In this document: positions 6,701-12,306 of the stretch, piece by piece | How the letters are laid out: every line of letters begins with the position of its first letter | How positions within the stretch are numbered: the first letter of the stretch is position 1 | Source of the DNA: a virus | IMG/VR virus record: IMGVR_UViG_3300031951_000717 | Location: 1-33,200 of that record | Strand: one strand, 5' to 3' | Length of the DNA: 33,200 nt | Made by a program: the position numbers and the translations under genes | The notes under the pieces: model-generated | What the model was told of the DNA's origin: nothing | The model's input: the letters and a program-made list of their open reading frames with translations, nothing else | Database searches by the model: none

Positions 6701-6852
6701 GCTTCTCCGCCCTCGTCAAGAGGTAGTGACCATGTATCTCCCCAACCTTTTGTCTTACGCTTGAGTGATACTTTTCCATCTGCTCGTATTTCTACAAGGA
6801 AGTACTCATTGTTCTCATTAAAGATTGCTTGAGTAACTATTGGTGTTTGCAT
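6697..6852 (-). CDS. Small hypothetical protein
   Basis: A 51-residue ORF that fills the gap between two genes exactly: ATG 6852 overlaps the upstream stop as TAATG, and its TGA overlaps the helix-turn-helix gene start as ATGA. It is predicted to be beta-rich (TPIVTQAIFN, YFLVEIRADGKVSLKRK) with WGDTW near the end. The double coupling and clean strand pattern support a real gene. No family recognised. Confidence 0.65.
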   Translation of the reverse strand: MQTPIVTQAIFNENNEYFLVEIRADGKVSLKRKTKGWGDTWSLPLDEGGEA

Positions 6853-7289
6853 TAGTCTCTTTCTTCTACATCAAGTACTTCAATTGTATCTACATCTATA
6901 TCTGCAGCGTAGCAATCAACTGACATGTTCTCTGTAAGAACATTGTCAATCTCATCTTCATCTTCTACATCTATTTCAAATGTACCAGTGATTGTGAATG
7001 TTCCACGATACTTGGTTGTAAGTTTTGCGCACCCGATAGCGTCGAGTAACTCATTAACTTCAGGCTTGTTGACTGTCTGCTCACCGTCATTCCATTCACC
7101 TTCACTGAAGAAGTCACGGACAGCATTACGTAACTCACGCATTTCTTTGCGTTGATTGTCGCAGACTTGTTGGATAACATCTATCTCCTGCATTCTTTTT
7201 CTAAAATGCAGAACTTCTGCTTCCGTATATGTTACTACTGATTGCGTAGTACCGTCGTCATTTGTTGTATTGATTGTGATTGTGTTCAT
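6852..7289 (-). CDS. Acidic hypothetical protein
   Basis: A 145-residue protein. A basic central helix (about 27-60: HFRKRMQEIDVIQQV, then NQRKEMRELRNAVRDF) could form a coiled coil. The C-terminal third is strongly acidic and strand-like (ITGTFEIDVEDEDEIDNVL, then DIDVDTIEVLDVEERD). Similar acidic phage proteins of unknown role are common; I recognise no family. The start has GAGGGAAAC immediately upstream. Its end overlaps the next gene as TAATG. The 162-base gap before it carries the palindrome at 7407-7422. Confidence 0.75.
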   Translation of the reverse strand: MNTITINTTNDDGTTQSVVTYTEAEVLHFRKRMQEIDVIQQVCDNQRKEMRELRNAVRDFFSEGEWNDGEQTVNKPEVNELLDAIGCAKLTTKYRGTFTITGTFEIDVEDEDEIDNVLTENMSVDCYAADIDVDTIEVLDVEERD

Positions 7290-7406
7290 GTTTCCCTCTC
7301 GTTGTTTGGATGAGCAGTTTAATCACATGCTCAGGTGATGACATAAACTACCTGCATCTCGGAGGCACGTCCATGCTCCTTACGCTGGTTCACTATGTCA
7401 TTGGCG

Positions 7407-7422
7407 GTACTGACTACAGTAC
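7407..7422. repeat. Inverted repeat GTACTG-N4-CAGTAC
   Basis: A perfect 16-base inverted repeat in the noncoding interval 7290-7451, between the DUF932 gene and the acidic protein gene. Its half-site also occurs in the divergent control region (CAGTACTG at 12117-12124, CAGTACAG at 12003-12010). It may be a shared operator. Apart from this site and a 28-codon ORF of doubtful reality I see nothing else in the interval. Confidence 0.5.
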
Positions 7423-7451
7423 TCTTACTCGGGTATCATTGCGAGCCAATA

Positions 7452-8474
7452 CTATGCAAGCACCAGACTTAGTGCTTTGTTTTTGATTGTATCGTTACGA
7501 CCACTGAGGGTGGCAACGGCGAGCCGTTCGGAGCCACCCGAAGCATGATGGTCAGCGTATTCTACCACTGCTTGCCATGCACCGAATGCTGTGCCCTTAA
7601 TGTTTGCTTGTGTTTCTGATTCGTTGTATACCTGCCACGCTTTATCGCGTGCGGTGATAGCAAGAGTCTGTTGTCTGCGCTCACCTTGTGAGAGCATGTG
7701 GTATGGCTTGTCCTCTACTGTAGTAGGCAAAGCCCATACACGCTTGAAGTAATCACGCACTTGTGCTGCTGATACCTCACGCTGTAGCAAGCCATCTGCT
7801 ACCAACTCATACTCTTCGATTGCTTGGTATGTAAGTTGTGTGATGTTACGGATATCATTTACAGATAATTCTGAGTTACTTGTATGCTTCATAACATAAG
7901 TGAAGTCATTTGTTTTCTTGCCCTTAATTAATCCGTTGATTTGATTAGAGCAGAACAAACGCTCAATGATAGGGCGAATGCGTACTGCGCATGAACCATC
8001 ATGTGATGATTGCACTAGCAGGAATGCAGCGTGTGGGTCATTGGCTACGTTTACACCAAGAGGTAGTTCCATAACCATCCAGATGTTAGCACCGTTGTTA
8101 TACTCACCTGCTGCTGTATAGCGTGCATCACCTGAATCTACCAGTGTATCTAGCGCACTGAATACTTCCATGTTTTGCACTACCTTGTACTTGTCACCAA
8201 CTACACCAATGACTTCATTGGTATTGTCTTTGCCAAGTTTGATTACTGCTTGCTTCTTAGGTACGGGATAGTAATCTGTTACTGTCTCGTATGCATTGAC
8301 CTCATTGGAAACATATGCCTGCATATCTGCAAGCATTACATTCCAATCAAGACCAGCCTGACGTGCAGCCTCTGATGCAGAGCCAGCACTTACTGCTGTG
8401 CCAGCCTTTACCCAAGCCTGCTTGTTTAGTTTAGCGACTGATTTGTTATTATATTCTTCACTTACTTGTAGCAT
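7452..8474 (-). CDS. DUF932 (phage/plasmid-like, TIGR03299) protein
   Basis: A 340-residue protein with the usual sequence landmarks of the family: DYYPVPKKQAVIKL, then VVGDKYKVVQNMEVFSALDTLV, WMVMELP, LLVQSSHDGSCAVRIRP and RLFCSNQ, followed by a helical C-terminal half with the conserved AFGAWQAVVEYADHH near the end. The family is common in actinophages and plasmids; its molecular role is unsettled, with a link to DNA metabolism assumed from context. ATG 8474 has AAGGAGAAGAG directly upstream and overlaps the preceding small gene by 17 bases. Length is normal for the family. Confidence 0.9.
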   Translation of the reverse strand: MLQVSEEYNNKSVAKLNKQAWVKAGTAVSAGSASEAARQAGLDWNVMLADMQAYVSNEVNAYETVTDYYPVPKKQAVIKLGKDNTNEVIGVVGDKYKVVQNMEVFSALDTLVDSGDARYTAAGEYNNGANIWMVMELPLGVNVANDPHAAFLLVQSSHDGSCAVRIRPIIERLFCSNQINGLIKGKKTNDFTYVMKHTSNSELSVNDIRNITQLTYQAIEEYELVADGLLQREVSAAQVRDYFKRVWALPTTVEDKPYHMLSQGERRQQTLAITARDKAWQVYNESETQANIKGTAFGAWQAVVEYADHHASGGSERLAVATLSGRNDTIKNKALSLVLA

Positions 8475-8637
8475 TCTCTTCTCCTTTTTCTATTGTGAAT
8501 TCACCATAGTCGGCAATCTCATTGCCGTACTCTGCTCGAACAATCTCCATAGCCTGCTCGATAGCATCCATAGAATTATCTACATCTAGTATATCTAAGT
8601 AGCCTGTATATACAAACTTAACTTCAGTTAGTTCCAT
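8458..8637 (-). CDS. Small acidic hypothetical protein
   Basis: A 59-residue protein, predicted strand-helix-strand: MELTEVKFVYTGYLDIL, a helix AIEQAMEIVRAEYG, and a C-terminal charged end. AAGGAG lies six bases before ATG 8637, and the frame runs into the start of the DUF932 gene, supplying its ribosome-binding site. The alternation resembles small phage inhibitors or regulators, but no family is recognised. Confidence 0.7.
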   Translation of the reverse strand: MELTEVKFVYTGYLDILDVDNSMDAIEQAMEIVRAEYGNEIADYGEFTIEKGEENATSK

Positions 8638-8639
8638 AG

Positions 8640-8816
8640 TTACTCCTTTATTAGGCTTCTTTCGTCTACCATATTCTTGCTTGTTCGAGTAGTAACGCCA
8701 CGGTTTACTAAGTATGCCCGATACAGTTCGTCATACTCATCGCGGTACTTGTTAGCAAGAAATGTCTTGGCATAACTTGCTGCTTGTGCTCGTATCTTTA
8801 GAGTATCGTTACTCAT
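8640..8816 (-). CDS. Small basic hypothetical protein
   Basis: A 58-residue, helix-rich protein beginning MSNDTLKIRAQAASYAKTFL, with an RDEYDELYRAYLVNRG segment and a basic RTSKN stretch. GGAGA lies about eight bases upstream of ATG 8816, which overlaps the stop of the DUF4192 gene by eight bases (ATGAGTAA). The stop is two bases before the next start. Good gene-structure evidence; function unknown. The charged helices could contact nucleic acid. Confidence 0.7.
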   Translation of the reverse strand: MSNDTLKIRAQAASYAKTFLANKYRDEYDELYRAYLVNRGVTTRTSKNMVDERSLIKE

Positions 8817-9315
8817 TAGTACTATCTCCGAAAATACCTGCTGTTACCTGTGGATGTAGTTCAGCACGCATCTTGGCAAAGCCATTGCGTTCCCAACCTG
8901 CCTGGAATACACGCTGCAATAGTCTATTGAGTGAGTAGTCTGGCTGTGCATTTGTTAATGTAAGAAATGCATCTGCTGTGTTGCCCTGCTCATACTGAAG
9001 TGCAGCAAGCAAGCATGCTGGTCCACTGATATAGATAGTATCTGTTGGTGCTGACTCAAGTAAGAACTGTAGTGATTCCTCGAATCTATACTGTGTTATA
9101 TCTAGTAGACCTAGCGCATAGTCACGCACTTGAATGTCTGTTAAGTAGAAGAGTAGTTGGGCTACTGTAGCCTCATCTACATTGTCTCCTTGCTTGTGCG
9201 TCTCAAAGAAACGCTCAATCATTTCTGCTCCAGCACGCTGGATTGTTACATCCTCGTTGCTTACTAAGTCACCCAACTCTACGAGTCGGTCATTCATTGT
9301 CATTGTCTGTGTCAT
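8809..9315 (-). CDS. DUF4192 family protein
   Basis: A 168-residue protein with the helical-repeat-like pattern of DUF4192: VDEATVAQLLFYLTDIQVRD, GPACLLAALQYEQGNTADAF, then DYSLNRLLQRVFQAGWERNG. The family is nearly restricted to Actinobacteria and their phages and has no established function. The frame is open to 9357; I choose ATG 9315 because GGAGAGA lies directly upstream and the start overlaps the preceding stop as ATGA. It supports an actinobacterial host. Confidence 0.85.
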   Translation of the reverse strand: MTQTMTMNDRLVELGDLVSNEDVTIQRAGAEMIERFFETHKQGDNVDEATVAQLLFYLTDIQVRDYALGLLDITQYRFEESLQFLLESAPTDTIYISGPACLLAALQYEQGNTADAFLTLTNAQPDYSLNRLLQRVFQAGWERNGFAKMRAELHPQVTAGIFGDSTNE

Positions 9316-9473
9316 ATTCTCTCTCCTTCTGTTAGTGTTGTGTATACCCATGACCACGACATGTTGTTGCGGTTACGGGGTAGTGCATCTGCTATCGTTC
9401 CTAATGCCTCTTCATCATCTGATGCTTCGATATTGAACACTATACATACGCTATAGATTTTAATACCATCCAT
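9312..9473 (-). CDS. Small hypothetical protein
   Basis: A 53-residue protein starting MDGIKIYSVCIVFNI, then an acidic helix SDDEEALGTIADAL and a strand SWSWVYTTL. The frame is open for 51 more codons upstream, but those lie inside the transglycosylase gene; ATG 9473 has GGAG seven bases upstream and is the likely start. It overlaps the transglycosylase end by 14 bases and the DUF4192 start as ATGA. No family recognised. Confidence 0.72.
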   Translation of the reverse strand: MDGIKIYSVCIVFNIEASDDEEALGTIADALPRNRNNMSWSWVYTTLTEGERI

Positions 9474-9894
9474 TTTTTCTCCAATGTGACCATGCAATTG
9501 ATGGCTTGTCGTAACGATGAACAATATACGACAGCCCCTTCTCAATCTGGAGAGGGGCTGGAGTGCCAGGTTTTGTATTAAGAACTTGTGCAATACCATA
9601 AGCACTAGACTCAGGGTTATCTGCATGCATATTCCATGCCGACTCTTTACCCCATAGTTTATTTAGTGAGCGCCATTCTGCTCTAGTCCATGTCGGATGA
9701 TGCACCTTCATGTATGCAAGAGCGTATGCCTTAGCGCGTTGCTTGCTCCAGATGGTAGGACCAAACTCTACACACTTAGGGTCATAGTCTTGCTGCTCTG
9801 CTAGATGTTTACTGTGGATACCAATAAGGCTAGCCAGCGTTAGGATTGCAATGCTTATGCTTGCAAAGTATTTCTTAACGATACTAGTCAGCAT
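9460..9894 (-). CDS. Membrane-anchored lytic-transglycosylase-like protein
   Basis: A 144-residue protein. Residues about 8-26 form a hydrophobic N-terminal signal anchor (ASISIAILTLASLIGI) after a basic KKYF. Residues about 60-144 resemble the SLT-like fold of actinobacterial cell-wall proteins: SLNKLWGKESAWN with catalytic-type Glu84, SSAYGIAQ at 96-103, and a C-terminal QIEKGLSYIVHRY...WSHWRKNGWY. Such domains cleave peptidoglycan. It probably acts outside the membrane, for lysis, wall remodelling or superinfection control. It lies in the leftward arm among replication and hypothetical genes rather than beside the putative holin. It overlaps the previous gene by 11 bases. Confidence 0.85.
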   Translation of the reverse strand: MLTSIVKKYFASISIAILTLASLIGIHSKHLAEQQDYDPKCVEFGPTIWSKQRAKAYALAYMKVHHPTWTRAEWRSLNKLWGKESAWNMHADNPESSAYGIAQVLNTKPGTPAPLQIEKGLSYIVHRYDKPSIAWSHWRKNGWY

Positions 9895-10015
9895 AGATTA
9901 CATCAAACGGTTCGTCGGGTAGATTGCATACGCATTCAAAGATAAAGTTACCGCAGTCATCACACTCTTGGTCTTTACCTAATGCTATGTCATCCTCTTG
10001 TCTTGGTTCTGTCAT
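9884..10015 (-). CDS. Small Cys-rich acidic protein
   Basis: A 43-residue protein with C18-x2-C21 and C28-x-C30, a short zinc-knuckle arrangement, flanked by acidic sequence (EDDIALGKDQE, PDEPFDVIYAD). GGGAGAAA lies about eight bases upstream of ATG 10015. The start overlaps the upstream stop as ATGA and the end overlaps the transglycosylase start by 11 bases. No family recognised. Confidence 0.65.
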   Translation of the reverse strand: MTEPRQEDDIALGKDQECDDCGNFIFECVCNLPDEPFDVIYAD

Positions 10016-10230
10016 AGTAGTTTCTCCCTTATGGTAGATTCTATTACATCTGCTGTGTCATGATGACCTGCTTCTGCTTCATCATATGATTGGTATCTGC
10101 GTGTAAACTCTGGCACTTCTGCATCATGCTCATCAAAGACCATAGTTTCATATAGGTCTAAGCCATGGGCAAAAGGCAATGCTACTGTAGATACTTGCAG
10201 TTTTCCTATGCTTGTTTTTAGATTCATCAT
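10012..10230 (-). CDS. Hypothetical protein
   Basis: A 72-residue protein with two possible adjacent starts (ATGATG, 10230 or 10227); AGGA is about eight bases upstream. The N-terminal half alternates strands and turns (KLQVSTVALPFAHGLDLYETMVF) and the C-terminal half is acidic with HDTADVIEST. It overlaps both neighbours by a few bases. No recognised motif. Confidence 0.68.
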   Translation of the reverse strand: MMNLKTSIGKLQVSTVALPFAHGLDLYETMVFDEHDAEVPEFTRRYQSYDEAEAGHHDTADVIESTIREKLL

Positions 10231-10403
10231 CGACGGATTCCTGTTGTCCTCTCGTAGTGTTCACGGGTACGGCGAAGCCTTGTGCGTAGGAATTTATTAT
10301 TCTGTTGTAGTTGGTAGTTAGCAATTGTAGTTACAATTATTAGTATGATTGCTACTGCTAGGGCGATAGACATACCTAGCACTTCTGACATAGATAGATA
10401 CAT
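10227..10403 (-). CDS. Small single-pass membrane protein
   Basis: A 58-residue protein with one hydrophobic segment (about residues 12-29: SIALAVAIILIIVTTIAN) followed by a strongly basic cytoplasmic-type tail (KFLRTRLRRTREHYERTT). AGGAGAATT precedes ATG 10403. Its stop overlaps the next gene's ATG. With the membrane-anchored transglycosylase two genes further downstream it could form a small envelope-associated group; no family recognised. Confidence 0.72.
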   Translation of the reverse strand: MYLSMSEVLGMSIALAVAIILIIVTTIANYQLQQNNKFLRTRLRRTREHYERTTGIRR

Positions 10404-10463
10404 AATTCTCCTTGTAATAGTAATGGACTTGCAGGGGTCCTAGATGGTTACGAGTTCCCAACC

Positions 10464-10501
10464 GAAAAAGAAGTAGATGAGCGGCTCAGGGGAACCGCCC
10501 A
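10464..10501 (-). terminator. Imperfect terminator-like hairpin after the SSB-like gene
   Basis: Read on the minus strand, GCGGTTC (10498-10492) pairs with GAGCCGC (10487-10481) with one G-U pair and a CCCT loop. A TTCTTTTT stretch follows at 10472-10465, about nine bases away. It begins 16 bases after the SSB-like stop. The T-run is displaced, so this may be a weak or partial terminator; the rest of the gap (10404-10480) shows only short repeats. Confidence 0.45.
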
Positions 10502-10513
10502 CCTACCTGTTCT

Positions 10514-10861
10514 TTAAGCGTTAACTTCTACAGCATGCACTTCCAACTGGAGTGTTGGTGGATACTGCTTGTCACGAGGCACATTTGGACGACGGTCAAA
10601 GCGAGTGACCATACGACCTGTAACTGTGAGTGGCATTGATACTTCTGTACCTGCCTTAGTAGCACCTAGGATTTCACCTACTGTGGAATCATCTAGCGCT
10701 ACGATATTCATACCGACTACATATACCTGACGGTCTGCAGTTCCATCTGATGTGCGAGATGTATCTCTCTGGTCAAACCAGCCTGTAAGCAATGTTCCAC
10801 GCTCGTTTGTATATACCTTTACATTCTTAACTGTACCTGTGATAGTTACTTCGTTTTTCAC
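10514..10861 (-). CDS. SSB-like OB-fold single-stranded DNA-binding protein
   Basis: A 115-residue, beta-rich protein laid out like a short SSB: MKNEVTITGTVKNVKVYTNERG, then TGWFDQRD, VYVVGMNIVALDD, a loop, LTVTGRMVTRFDRRP, and a final strand TLQLEVHAVEV. The order of five strands with a charged loop matches an OB fold. The C-terminus ends EVNA without the acidic tail used for partner recruitment by bacterial SSB. It would coat single-stranded DNA for the helicase, primase and exonuclease encoded downstream. Start ATG 10861 has AAGGAGAG upstream. Assignment rests on pattern, not a search. Confidence 0.65.
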   Translation of the reverse strand: MKNEVTITGTVKNVKVYTNERGTLLTGWFDQRDTSRTSDGTADRQVYVVGMNIVALDDSTVGEILGATKAGTEVSMPLTVTGRMVTRFDRRPNVPRDKQYPPTLQLEVHAVEVNA

Positions 10862-10901
10862 TTTACTCTCCTTAGTTAGTTGATTGATTTACTTACTGGC
10901 T

Positions 10902-10931
10902 GGCAAGCCCGCCAAAGGCGACGGGCTTGCC
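10902..10931 (-). other. 10-bp perfect hairpin between zinc-ribbon and SSB-like genes
   Basis: GGCAAGCCCG (10902-10911) and CGGGCTTGCC (10922-10931) form a perfect 10-bp stem with a 10-base loop. It lies seven bases after the stop of the small Cys-rich gene and about 40 bases before the SSB-like start. There is no T-run on either strand. It may be a U-tract-less terminator or an RNA stability/control element. The stem core CAAGCCC/GGGCTTG is shared with the leader hairpin at 11855-11881. Confidence 0.6.
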
Positions 10932-10937
10932 TGCTTT

Positions 10938-11072
10938 CTACCTATTGCACATACTGTCGTTGTCTTGACATGCATGGCACTGTTGAGTTCCACAATGTAT
11001 ACATAGCATTGTGTTTGTTATGTGGCATGTATCACATGCACTGAAGTATATGTTCACCCATTCGTGGTTCAT
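10938..11072 (-). CDS. Small Cys-rich zinc-ribbon protein
   Basis: A 44-residue protein with eight cysteines, six of them in three CxxC pairs (CDTC at 13-16, CIHC at 24-27, CHAC at 32-35). It has the compact look of a zinc ribbon or double knuckle. Start ATG 11072 overlaps the stop of the preceding gene as ATGA, and GGAG is about 11 bases upstream. It is followed by the 10-bp hairpin. Short ribbon proteins of this kind in phages often bind host polymerase or other proteins, which is inference here. Confidence 0.72.
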   Translation of the reverse strand: MNHEWVNIYFSACDTCHITNTMLCIHCGTQQCHACQDNDSMCNR

Positions 11073-11605
11073 CTGACGTTTAACTCCAACGGTTTGTCGC
11101 AGTCTTGACAGTCATTGAATGCTTTGGGTGTAAGCATGTTGCACCAGTGGCACTTGACTTCTCGTGCTCGCTGGCGTTGGTCATCAAGTTCCCAGTATTC
11201 CTCGTAGACTCCGCCGTCTATGAGTTGTGCGATTGGGGGCAAGAACTCGCTGCGAGTCGTTGGCTCGTCGTTGTCTATGAACTTGACAGCGAGTTGTATT
11301 AACTTGAGATTCTCATCCCATATTTCTATCATCTGTTCTCTCCTTCGTGGTGGGTTGATGTACGTTACTGACGATACCCAGTCGGAAGCACTGGGTGAGT
11401 CACTGGTGTCGTAGGTTAGGCAGTTGCCAGACTCACCTAACCTATCGTCCTCATGCAGGTTCCAAGCATTGTCATCTGCTTGAGCCTCTGCGGTATCTAT
11501 GCAGGTTTGGCACTGGCTGGGAGGGAAACCCTCCGCAGTATCACGTGCTATCACCATGCATTCGTAGCAGGTGTTCTGGATGCTGATGCCCATGGACTCG
11601 CTCAT
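11069..11605 (-). CDS. Hypothetical protein with two zinc-ribbon pairs
   Basis: A 178-residue protein beginning MSESMGIS. It has CYEC and CQTC pairs near the N-terminus and CHWC and CQDC pairs near the C-terminus, separated by an acidic, Trp-containing middle. The frame is open to 11629, but ATG 11605 has AGGAGG six bases upstream and overlaps the previous stop as ATGA. An internal ATG at 11332 is preceded by AAGGAGAG, so a shorter product of 87 residues with only the C-terminal zinc pairs may also be made. No family recognised. Confidence 0.75.
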   Translation of the reverse strand: MSESMGISIQNTCYECMVIARDTAEGFPPSQCQTCIDTAEAQADDNAWNLHEDDRLGESGNCLTYDTSDSPSASDWVSSVTYINPPRRREQMIEIWDENLKLIQLAVKFIDNDEPTTRSEFLPPIAQLIDGGVYEEYWELDDQRQRAREVKCHWCNMLTPKAFNDCQDCDKPLELNVR

Positions 11606-11787
11606 GCTTCCTCCTTGTATCCACTGCACTCTGGTTCGTGCATGTTAGAGCCGTCACACTCTGGACAATGGATGAACTTGAACTCTACGTTCATATCGCC
11701 GAGAGTTCCAGCACCGCCTGTGAGGTAGTAGCAACCGCACTCAAGCCAGTTCTGAACACCACAGACTCTACACTGTATAGTTTCCAT
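11602..11787 (-). CDS. Small zinc-binding protein, first gene of the leftward arm
   Basis: A 61-residue protein with CRVC at residues 6-9, C17 and C19, CPEC at 41-44 and C54, consistent with one or two zinc sites. A Gly-rich turn LTGGAGTLGD separates the halves. AAAGG lies about six bases before ATG 11787, and the end overlaps the next start as ATGA. As the promoter-proximal gene it is probably made first on infection. No family recognised. Confidence 0.72.
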   Translation of the reverse strand: METIQCRVCGVQNWLECGCYYLTGGAGTLGDMNVEFKFIHCPECDGSNMHEPECSGYKEEA

Positions 11788-11837
11788 GATTACCTTTCTG
11801 TGTTAGAGAGATTCTAACTACATAATCCAGACCAGCA

Positions 11838-11898
11838 TAGGTCGGAGGGAACTGTCAAGCCCTGCTCTTTTTAGGGCTTGATAGTGGAAGGAGACCTA
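11838..11898 (-). ncRNA. Structured leader of the leftward transcript
   Basis: TAGGTC (11838-11843) pairs with GACCTA (11893-11898). Inside is an 8-by-8 symmetric internal loop (11844-11851 and 11885-11892), then a stem whose perfect core is TCAAGCCCT/AGGGCTTGA (11855-11863/11873-11881), extended three pairs with one wobble, and a 9-base loop. It starts about 30 bases after the presumed leftward start site and ends about 50 bases before the first gene. No T-run follows, so it is not a classical terminator. The wobble favours plus-strand RNA slightly; the strand is inferred from the promoter. It may be a regulatory leader. Confidence 0.55.
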
Positions 11899-11935
11899 CT
11901 GCTACAGCATAGGCAACCGCAGTATATTGGTTTAA

Positions 11936-11966
11936 ATTATACTGGGCACAAGGTTAGGTCTGTGCC
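11936..11966 (-). promoter_or_regulatory. Leftward promoter candidate with abutting inverted repeat
   Basis: A consensus TATAAT -10 box reads on the minus strand at 11941-11936. No good -35 box lies at the usual spacing. Instead a perfect inverted repeat GGCACA-N10-TGTGCC (11945-11966) covers the spacer and -35 position, as expected for an activator or repressor site. Transcription would start near 11930 and give a leader of about 140 bases before the first leftward gene. Confidence 0.55.
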
Positions 11967-12167
11967 TAGGCAGAGACTATCGGCAGACAGACACTACTCC
12001 GCAGTACAGTCTCTGTCTTGTAGTAGTAATCTGTACTCTTTGACCCTACAGTTATTAAACTACGGTCGGAGTATGTATAGTATCTCTACCTAAAATATTT
12101 CTGTACAATAGGACCCCAGTACTGTCTGACCTGCAGTTTTATAAATATTTCTATAGAAAGTGTTCGT

Positions 12168-12197
12168 TTGACCTATTTGAACGGATTAATATATATA
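12168..12197 (+). promoter_or_regulatory. Rightward promoter candidate P1
   Basis: TTGACC at 12168-12173 serves as a -35 box, with TATATA at 12190-12195 or 12192-12197 at a spacing of 16 or 18 bases. The region is A/T-rich and lies about 110 bases before the large terminase gene. The palindrome at 12148-12159 lies just upstream, where an activator could bind. Confidence 0.5.
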
Positions 12198-12223
12198 GAC
12201 AGTAAAATATATTCGCAAGTCTT

Positions 12224-12251
12224 TTTACAGCCTTGCTCATACTGTTACAAT
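12224..12251 (+). promoter_or_regulatory. Rightward promoter candidate P2
   Basis: TTTACA (12224-12229) and TACAAT (12246-12251) each differ by one base from the sigma-70-type consensus and are 16 bases apart. Transcription would start near 12258, about 50 bases before the terminase ATG. ACTGT elements at 12241 and 12254 overlap the -10 and start region, so a bound protein would block it. Confidence 0.6.
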
Positions 12252-12306
12252 AGACTGTACTAAACTGCTACAAGGCAGGTGAATACTGTCCATACTAGGG
12301 GGCTAG

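Larger units (their letters stand above)
12003..12289. repeat. Cluster of ACTGT/ACAGT elements in the divergent control region
   Basis: Seven copies of ACTGT or its complement ACAGT lie in under 300 bases: 12006, 12048, 12121, 12199, 12241, 12254 and 12285 (first base of each). An eighth is at 11851. Less than one copy is expected by chance. Some lie in larger palindromes (CAGTACTG at 12117-12124). A separate 12-base palindrome TTTCTATAGAAA lies at 12148-12159. These are candidate operator sites around the rightward promoters. Confidence 0.5.

Noticed and set aside
7258-7344. 28-codon minus-strand ORF starting MSSPEHVIKLL in the 162-base gap
   Set aside because: It overlaps the next gene by 32 bases, ends in a His/Asn-rich stretch made by reading that gene out of frame, and has only a weak ribosome-binding site.
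10440-10502. 20-codon minus-strand GTG ORF after the SSB-like gene
   Set aside because: It coincides with the terminator-like hairpin and T-run, which explain the sequence better, and has no properly spaced ribosome-binding site.
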